This document shows positions 56,463 through 64,000 of a DNA stretch of 64,000 nt, piece after piece. Positions within the stretch are counted from its first letter, which is position 1. The number at the start of each line of letters is the position of its first letter. The notes below the pieces were generated by a model. That model made no database searches and was not told the origin of the DNA. It saw only the letters and a program-made list of their open reading frames with translations. The stretch lies in the NCBI RefSeq assembly GCF_029962835.1, contig NC_080573.1, positions 92,809,501-92,873,500 of the forward strand. The letters are read 5' to 3'. Origin of the DNA: Magnolia sinica (taxonomy: Eukaryota; Streptophyta; Magnoliopsida; Magnoliales; Magnoliaceae). A program made the translations under genes and the position numbers.

Positions 56463-59400
56463 TGACCAGGAAAATTTCGTGCCAAGAGCCGAGTACTACT
56501 TCTATTTTCCTTAGAAGCTATTTGTGGGTCAATTAGCGTTAAACTCCATTACTTGTCAAATTAGCATCAATCACTTTAAATTTGATCTGCAGGACTCAAA
56601 ACCTGTAAAATCGTTAGCGCTATGTTACTCTGAAATCTGGGATTCAACGCTAAATCCAATTGCTCTCGAAAATTTTTAAAAGACTTAGATCGGACCTGGA
56701 CCGTGCGTTGAAAGTCCGATAGCGATGATCTTAGACAGTTATGGTCATCATGTTGGACTTGGTCATCACCTCAAAAATTAAGTCCAGATGATGTTCTGGG
56801 TCGATTTGATTGAGTCTGGAGTGAAGAGTGTGAGAACGGTGAGAAATTAAATATGATTTTATGAAATCTGAGTAGTGTCGCTTGCACGACGATTTTAAGC
56901 AATTTGACCGTTGAATTCTAACCCAATTTCACCCTCGCATCAGGGAAGATGGCCCAGGCATGTCATTATGCTTGTGGACCTGATCGAGTTTCGGTAGCCG
57001 TTGAATTGAGTGTGGTCCACCACGGATGATATGTAAAGCCGATCGGTACGAAAGCTTAGCCTGACCTAGATCCATGCTCAGTAAGCTTAAGTCCAACCGC
57101 ACGCGGAAAAAGGACCACCGGTAGCGCTCCGTTGGATCGAGAGAGACCTGATTTGGTTATAACCTAAGTATACCTTGGCCCCGGGGTTATTTGTATCTAT
57201 TTTAGGCCTATATAAAGACCTTAAAATCCTCACTCCCTAGCTAAGAAAGTGAGAGGAAAAGAGAGAGAAAGTGAGAGAGAAGTTGGTGAATCATCTCAAG
57301 ATTCTTTCCTGATACTCTTCATCCTTAAGCCATCACTTTGAATCGTTATTCCGGCGATTCTAAGTTCCTTTTTGGGTAAGTTAACCTAACCCTAATTTGT
57401 TTAGAGCTTAGAATAGTATATGTGTTGATGCAGCTCATTTCTATTCTTGCCTTAGATTATCTAGTCGCCGTTGACGAAGACATATCGTCTGAATCTGTTC
57501 GGTGTGCTATTTCTGGTTTAAGGTGTGGACTATATTCGTATAGGTTATGGTTTTCAAGGCTTTCAATGTCAGTTAATGGTTTATTCTTGTTGTGGGTGCA
57601 ATTTCACATGCCAAATGTTATGTTTATATTATATTCCTGATAGATATGCCTTGTGTTGAGATTTGTGTATTCCTTGTGTATGTAGAAAGTACTGTATACG
57701 TATAAAATATGAACATGTACTTGCCGTGATTATTTGTCGTGTATTTGTGCTAGATGTATGTGTGTCAACTCCTTGGCAAAAGGAATTGTCCAAATGCGTG
57801 TATTTCAACATGTGTCATGTATGTTGAACTACGTATTCTAAGTGTTTGTAGAAATGTCTGAATGGCTTAAAAGTGCAATATAATATCCTATTTGCGGGCG
57901 TTGAGAAGCGATTCTCAACTCTCCTATTAGTGTGTATGATTTCCTATATGCAAGTCACATTCCTTGTTGTTTAACTTCCAGTATTACTTATGTGTAAATC
58001 CATATTAAGTTGATGTTCTTCAAATGCTCACATACTACATGATTTGAATTGTTGTTCCATTACTGTTCTAAATTGTATATGCATATCTGTTATAATGGGA
58101 TGTGTTTGGGACTATGAAATAGTCCAGGAAATCGGTAATCGGCCTTGAGTTCGTGGCTGAGGTTGCTTTCACCACAAAGGACGTGATTTGACGAACCCGA
58201 GTCGTATTAGAGTTGTTGGCAGTGGTTTGGCCACACGGAGTGTTTGCACACTCTATGTCGTTCAACCCAACGTGCGCTCATGCTAGTCGAGTTCGTCAAG
58301 TAACCCGATTGTCCGATGTATGTTCACCATATATGGACGCCATTGTTTGAATCTAGGGTACCAAACTTACCAATGAAATCTTGTTAACCGTTGTACCTTG
58401 ATCTGCTAAGACTCATGAGCTGGACATGGTGGTATGGGACATCGTGGTCGAGCTGTCGGCCTACACTAGGGTGACGAGCCTCCCCGTAGTGACCAATGAG
58501 CACACCAGACTCGTGAGCCGATTATGGTGGTATGGGACACTATATTCGTGTTGTCGGCCTACATTGATTGGTGATGAGCCCTTTATAGTGACCTCGAGCA
58601 TACCTGGATACTACATTAGGGCGACGAGCCTTAGAGTAGTAACGAAGGTATGATAGGCGTGCATTGATTGGTGACGAGCCCTTTGCAATGACCTAAAACT
58701 ATATGATCGTCTGAGATTGCCTAGGACTGACGACTCTAGAATGGATCACTGTGAGGAAATTGATATGAGGAAGGTACCTTGGCTTCCCAATCCTGCTGTA
58801 TGAAAAGGACTAATAACAACTTGGTAATCATGTTCATGCACCGCATTGTATGTGCCTGAAAGAGGTGCAGCACTTGACGTGGTGTCATGCGTAACGTAAG
58901 ATGAAGATGCTGAGGGTGTACTGGCGAGGGCACGCATCATTCTACATACATCCTTGCATTAACAAGAGTAATTAGGACATGTTTGATTGTTCTGCTTTAT
59001 CATTACTGCTTGATCGAACTGATAACATGTTAACCTTTGCTTTATTGTTCCACTGAGTTGATCACTCACTCCCACGTTCTGGGACGGTGTTTAAACACCA
59101 ACCAGACTCTGTCTTAGATGCAGATATTGATGCGACCCCTGAGGCAGAGCAAGAATTCGAGGATGATGAGGCCGCATTTTCTTTTATGCAGTTTTCAGGC
59201 GGGTTCTTGTGAGCCATGTCCTGATGTGCGGGGATTCTGGATTTTCTTTTGGGAATAGAAAAATGTCATTTAATACTTGTATTTTTGATAGAAACACTTA
59301 TAAGTATGACCTGGCATGTATACGTACTTCAGGGACTTACACATGTACACATATGTTTCTTTAAGTCTTCCGCTTGCGTTTATCACTTATCCCTGAATTA

Positions 59401-59537
59401 TGTTTGCAGTTTGACTTAATCTATTCCATGTTTTATGTGCTCTTACAGACAACATATATCCATCATTAAATATGTTGCATAAGTGATGTTTTGGAACTCG
59501 GGAGCTGAGTTATGCTCGACCCCCGAATTTCACGGCG

Positions 59538-59542
<5 letters not shown>
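56458..59542 (+). repeat. 3' LTR of the chromovirus (3085 bp)
   Basis: TG...CA ends and co-linear with 46305-49369. TATA box at 57209-57216. It lacks about 24 bp present at 47085-47108 of the 5' LTR, and has a replaced stretch at about 59297-59362. Confidence 0.92.

Positions 59543-59579
<37 letters not shown>
59543..59579. repeat. (GA)n microsatellite right of the gypsy
   Basis: About 18 GA units directly after the LTR end, the continuation of the run interrupted by the insertion. Confidence 0.95.
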
Positions 59580-59581
<2 letters not shown>

Positions 59582-59729
59582 GGCAAGAGGGGGCAGCCGA
59601 GAGAGAGAGAGGGAAACCTTCCCACGAGCAAGAAGGGGTAGCTGAGAGAGAGGGAAACCTTCCCACGAGTCCGCCAGAATGAAAACCAAAATTGCGGATT
59701 CTTTTTTATGCGTGGACGGAGCTAGAAAC
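59580..59729 (-). other. Remainder of the captured leader/promoter
   Basis: Two copies of GGGAAACCTTCCCACGAG (about 59610 and 59646) with further GAGAGA runs. Probably the upstream part of the captured first-exon region. Confidence 0.4.
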
Positions 59730-62560
59730 AGACAATTGTGTCAGGGGTTCCGTGGGGCCCACCATTATGTATATGGTTTATCCAATCCATCCATTCATTT
59801 TAAAAGTTGTTTTTAGGGCATGATACAAAAAACAAGGCAGATTGAAGGCTCAAGTTGACCACAAAAATGATCAATGATAGGAACTTAATATCTACTTTTT
59901 CCTATGGTGTGGTCCACCTGAGATTTGGATTTGCCTATATTTTGAGGACCACAAACTAAAATGGGATGCAAAAACGGATGGACGGCATGGATATACATCA
60001 GATCATCAAGGTAGGCCCCAAGGTAAGGGTGGCACCCTGGAGGTTCTGTAGGTTGCCAGGGGATACAATTTGGATGCAGGCAGAGTCAGAGACGGTGGTC
60101 TTATAAGGAGCTCCATGGGGCCCATCATGATGGATGTGGTTTATCCACGCCTTTCATTCTTTTTAAGAGATCATTTTAGGACATGATCCAAGAAATGAGT
60201 CTTATCGAAGGTTCAAGTAGACCACACCATTGGGAAGAAAATTTTCAACGGTAAGAACTTATGCAATGCTTCCTATGGTGTGGTCCACTTGTGCCCCCAA
60301 TCAGCCAACTTTTTTAAGCTTATGCCATAAAATGAGTAGTCAAAATGGATGGACGACTTAGATAAAACCATACATTGCAGTGGGCCCTAGGAAGTTTTTA
60401 ATGGTAAGTGTTCAATCCCCGATGTTTCTTATGGTGTGGTCCACCTGACATTTGGATCAGCATAATTTTTCGGACCACGTCCTAAAATGAGCTAGAAAAA
60501 AAATATGGACAGGATGGATATTTATCAAATCATAAAGGTGGGCTCCAACGTAAGGGTAACACTTAAAATACTGTGGGAATGCATCCATAATTTTTATTTG
60601 AAATCCAACCCATTCAAAAGTTTAGAAAAACATGAAATAAGGTAAAATAAAAATATCAGCTTGATCTAAAACTTTCGTGGCCCTTCAACAGTTTTAATGG
60701 TGGGTGTCACTATCCCCACTGTTTTCTGTGCTGGGGTCCACTTGAGCTTTGGATTTATCTTTGGATATTGCCCTAAAATGATCTCTCCAAATGGATGGAA
60801 CATGTGGATATAAAACATACATCATGGTGGGGCCCAAAATTGAGAGGTATATAAATATCAGGTGGACCACACCACATGAAAATAATAGTGATTGGATATC
60901 CATCAATAAAATCCTATGTAAGGCCCACTGTACTCTTTATTTGGCATCCAACCTGTTTATTAGGTCATACAGGCTTAGATGAAGGGGAAAAACAAAAATC
61001 ATCTCAATTCAAAACTTTTATGGCCCCTAGAATGTTTTAAATGGTTGACGGTCATTCAACACTATTTCTTGTAATGTGGTCCATTTCAAATTGGGATATG
61101 CCTCATTTTTGGTCTCATGCCATAAGATGATCTTTAAAAATAGATGGACGGCATAGATTAAACACATACATCATGGTTGGGCCCACGCATCACCAACCAC
61201 AAGCCATTGGATGGTATAGGGGGATGAGCCAATTCATTCCCCTTATTTGTGGTGTGGTTCATTTAATCTTTGGATATGATTCATTTTTTGGATAATTCTA
61301 TAAAATGATCTCGAAAAATGGATGAACGGTGTGGGTTGATCCCAAATTTTCGATAAATCCAAAACCCAAGTGGACCGTGCCACACAAAACAGTGTCGAAT
61401 AATGATTTCCACTGTTGATACCTTCCTTGGGCCCACAGTAATGTTTATTTGTCATCCAACATGTTCATAATATCAAAAAAAATATGAATGAAGGGAAAAC
61501 ACAAACATCAGCCTAAATGTGGGCCACACCACATAATATAATGGAGGGGTTTCCTTAGAACATTCATAATCATATATTAGGCCTGCCTAAATGTGATTCA
61601 CATATCCAACCCACTCATTATGTGTGTCCCACTTGGATGAGGGGTCGGACCAATTTTCAACTGCATCAATGTCTTATTAACTTATAAATAGGTTGGATCT
61701 TAAATAAACATCGCGGCGGGCCCTAAGAAGGTTTCAATAGTGGGTGTCACTATCCCACTCTTTTCTATGGTGGGTCCACTTGAACTCTGAATCTGCCCCG
61801 TCAGTCAGATGCACCATTCCATGGTGGGCCACGAGCTTAAAAATAAAGTCAATACATGACTTGGGTGGGCCACACCACATACTAAGTTGAGAGGGTTACC
61901 CTCCCATTAAAACATTTCATAATTATTTATTAGGCCCACCTAGATGTGGTTCATAGATCCAACCCATTCATTATGTGTGTCCCACTTGGATGAGGAGTCA
62001 AACCAAGTTTCATACACATCCAAAACTCATGTGGGCCCCACCAAATGCTTTTATATGTGGGGCGCACACAGATTAACCTCATGGGAAGTTCCCATGAGGT
62101 GACCTTATAGTACCATTACACTATTTAGGTAACTCCTTCATGGGTGTTACTCTAACCGTGTAGGGCCCACCTTGATATATTTTATGTATATCGACACCAT
62201 CCATATATTTTTCCATCATATTTTAGGATGTGATTTCAAATCATAAGAACTCAATAATCTCAGGTGGGCCATACCAATCAAAGCAATGATGAATAACTAT
62301 TAAAAACCTTTTGAAAGCCACAAAAGTTTTGGATCAATTTGATCTTTGTAGTTTACCTTCATCTAGATCTTCTTTACATTATCAACAAGTTGGATTACAA
62401 ATAAACATTACTAAAACCTTACGATGGGCTCTTTATAATTTTTAATGGCGAGGTACTATATTCTCATTCTTTCTAGTGGTGTAGTCCACTTAAGATTTAA
62501 ATCTACACAACTTTTTATACCCAGCCCAAAAATGGGTTGGAGAAACATAGGGGCAATAAG
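59730..62560. repeat. Degenerate tandem module of about 250-300 bp
   Basis: Units carry GTGGGCCCACCATGATGTAT-like words, then CCA(C/T)CCATTCATTTT, a line such as GCCATAAAATGA, ATGGATGGACGGCATGGAT and TGGTGTGGTCCACCTGA. At least eight degenerate units are readable, for example near 59745, 60115, 60250, 60425, 60700, 61060, 61190 and 61880. No coding region is supported. Related motifs occur in the unrelated 5.3-kb LTR. Confidence 0.7.
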
Positions 62561-62580
62561 GATATACAACACATTATCAA

Positions 62581-63060
62581 AATCTCACTTTTGATATCTA
62601 ACTTTTCAATTTCTCTTGTCAAAATACAAAATCTAGTTTTCTTTTTTTTAAAATATATTTTTTTACAATTTATCAAATTTTTTTCACAATTCCGTTTAAT
62701 TTTTTAAATTTTCTTTTTCAAAATATCATTTTTTAAATCTCACTTTTGTTATCTAATTTTCAATTTTTCTTGTCAAAATACAAAATCTTGTTTTCTTTTT
62801 TAAAATATATATTTTTTTACAACTTGTCAATTTTTTTTACAATTTTGTTTAATTTTTTTTAATTTTCTTTTTCAAAATATCATTTTTTTAATCTCACTTT
62901 TGTTATATAACTTTTCAATTTTTCTTGCCAAAATACAAAATCTAGTTTTCTTTTTTAAAAAATATATATTTTTACAATTTGTCAATTTTTTCACAATTTT
63001 GTTTAATTTTTAAAAAAAAAAATTTCAAAATATCATTTTTTAGCGAAATCTTTTTTTTTT
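62581..63060. repeat. AT-rich 155-bp tandem repeat, about three copies
   Basis: AATCTCACTTTTG marks unit starts at 62581, 62736 and 62890 (spacing 155 and 154). Units contain TTGTCAAAATACAAAATC and long T runs. Confidence 0.85.
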
Positions 63061-63177
63061 TTTTTTACAAAATTTAAATTTTTCTTAAACATTTTTAATT
63101 ATTTTTCTAAGCTTCTCAACTATTTTTTTTTTTCAAAATTCATAATTTTTTTGAGCTTCTTAATTTTTGACCTAAGC

Positions 63178-63554
63178 ATTAGAGACGGTCATTGACAGTC
63201 TCTAATAGAGACGGTCTTTGACAGGGCTATAAGATAGCTAAGGACCGTCTCTAATAGAGACGGTCTTTGACAGTCTCAGATTACAAGTAAAAGACGGCTA
63301 ATGACCATCTTGGATATCCGCATATAAGATGGTCAAAGACCGTCTAAGATGACTGCATATAAGACGGTCGAAGACCATGTTAAATGATTTGTGGGCGTTC
63401 AACATTTTAAGATAATATTAGGGATGGTCAAGAGCCGTCTAAAATTTTAGAGACGGTTTACGGCCGTCTCTAAACCTTCTTTAAACCAAAGAATTTTAGA
63501 GACGGTCCACAACCGTCTCAAAATCCGTCCTTTTTTTCCATTTTTCACGTAGTG
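63178..63554. repeat. Right subterminal GACGGTC repeats and terminal inverted repeat
   Basis: About ten copies of AGACGGTC(T/A)(T/A)TGAC or AAGACCGTCT-like words in both orientations precede TCCGTCCTTTTTTTCC and the terminal TAGTG. It mirrors 35068-35550, though the words between copies differ. Confidence 0.88.
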
Positions 63555-64000
63555 AATCCACAATGCAGAAATGTAAAACAACCTCAAGTGTACAAGTATT
63601 GAGAGGTTGATACAGATGTTGTTCTAAGGACAACCTTACACCAAAAACCAATGGCTTATTCTAAGGACAACCTTACACCAAAAACCAATGGCTTATAGTA
63701 GGACAACCTGATTCCTAAAACAGTCTGTGTATCAAAAACTCAAACTGATACAGAGGAATAAAGAAATAAATAGCAAAGGATAACTAAGCTATTACAACAT
63801 TCCCACACTTATATAAAAGAAATTACAACATTCTCCACAAATGCATAAAAGGAAATTACAACATCCACAAAATGAAATATTCAATCAATCACCATAAGAC
63901 CAAAAATTATAGTGGTTCGCTTGTGTGTACACCAACTGTTTAGAAAAATAGCCACACAACTACTCCACTCCTAATATCCTCACACAGTGGATATTAGCGT
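63555..64000 (-). repeat. Copia 5' LTR, outer part, cut by the window end
   Basis: From the AAT duplication onward it matches 20901 to about 21300 of the 3' LTR. It carries a 37-bp tandem duplication at 63622-63695 (unit starting TTCTAAGGACAACC) that is absent from the 3' LTR. Confidence 0.9.

Larger units (their letters stand above)
46305..59542 (+). mobile_element. Tekay-like chromovirus (Ty3/gypsy), 13.2 kb, with extra ORF and chromodomain
   Basis: LTRs at 46305-49369 and 56458-59542 begin TGTAATGACC and end GGCGTTACA. The primer site TGGTATCAGAGC follows the 5' LTR at 49373, and the polypurine tract AAGGGGGG precedes the 3' LTR. The internal part has an extra ORF, then gag-protease-RT-RNase H-integrase-chromodomain in one frame. 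Order, LTR length and chromodomain point to the Tekay/Del group. The insertion is in a (GA)n run inside the CACTA. No target duplication is seen: TGTG precedes the 5' LTR and GAGAG follows the 3' LTR. Confidence 0.92.
35068..63554. mobile_element. CACTA (En/Spm-type) DNA transposon, 28.5 kb, with captured genes and nested gypsy
   Basis: The ends are CACTACGCCAAAACAATG and, reversed, CACTACGTGAAAAATGG, both followed by A-rich sequence and GGACGG. A 3-bp target duplication AAT flanks it (35065-35067 and 63555-63557). Removing it rejoins the copia LTR exactly as in the intact LTR at 20890 (AAACAATCC). Each end has subterminal GACGGTC repeats, a hallmark of CACTA elements. Without the nested gypsy it is about 15.2 kb. 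No transposase (TPase or TPD/TNP2) sequence is seen, so it must have depended on another element. It holds a telomere-like array and pieces of several host genes. Confidence 0.93.
20795..64000 (-). mobile_element. SIRE-like Ty1/copia retrotransposon, interrupted by two large insertions
   Basis: Order on the minus strand: 5' LTR (beyond 64000 to 63555, then 35067-34948), primer site 34945-34931, gag from 34863, protease, a 5.3-kb solo LTR (27671-32943), then integrase, RT and RNase H to 24833. An extra ORF (24340-23234), polypurine tract and 3' LTR (22738-20795) follow. The order integrase-RT is diagnostic of copia. The extra ORF between pol and 3' LTR and the C-rich LTR end are typical of the SIRE/Maximus lineage. 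The right end is outside the window, so the possible target duplication (ATAAA at 20790-20794) cannot be confirmed. Confidence 0.9.

Noticed and set aside
56890..59330. Small open frames in the 3' LTR (57422, 58426 and others)
   Set aside because: They lie in the LTR, are not conserved between the two LTRs, and have no domain.

Overview
The window looks like gene-poor nuclear DNA of a flowering plant. There is no intact host gene, and almost every base can be placed in nested transposable elements. Plant origin is shown by Ty3/gypsy chromovirus and Tat-type retrotransposons, a SIRE-like Ty1/copia element, initiator-methionine tRNA primer sites and a CACTA transposon. The recurrent GGGCCCACC...GATGTATG...CCGTCC modules remind me of magnoliid genomes, but that placement is a weak guess.

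Layout: (1) 1-5074 is a very long LTR in minus orientation, cut by the window start. (2) 5075-10745 is a decayed plus-strand Tat-type gypsy element (gag, protease, RT, two RNase H domains, integrase). Spacer follows, and then an antisense plant-mobile-domain gene (16387 down to 12089) with its own TATA box. (3) 16735-20794 is the tail of a truncated chromovirus pol, a polypurine tract and the start of its 3' LTR. (4) A minus-strand copia element begins at 20795 inside that LTR and runs past the right edge. Its coding part is split by a 5273-bp solo LTR (27671-32943, target duplication TGCTA). Its 5' LTR is split by a 28,487-bp CACTA element (35068-63554, target duplication AAT). (5) The CACTA carries subterminal repeats at both ends, a 6-kb telomere-like array (36112-42195), a 164-bp tandem repeat, several captured host-gene pieces on the minus strand (a DNA glycosylase fragment, a DNA polymerase epsilon-like exon and two unidentified exons), and an inserted 13.2-kb chromovirus (46305-59542, LTRs about 3.07 kb). 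(6) The copia 5' LTR resumes at 63555.

Order of events read from the nesting: chromovirus LTR, then copia, then solo-LTR family and CACTA, then the chromovirus inside the CACTA. The relative order of the solo-LTR family and CACTA insertions cannot be told. The Tat element was separately hit by the 1-5074 LTR. All coding regions are broken. Most in-frame stops are CAG/CAA/CGA or TGG codons changed by C-to-T or G-to-A, as expected for methylated, silenced DNA. Nothing here should make a functional transposition protein unaided.

The least expected items are the telomere-like array and multi-gene capture inside the CACTA, a homologous extra ORF shared by a copia and a gypsy element in different positions, and the antisense gene with its own promoter in the Tat element.
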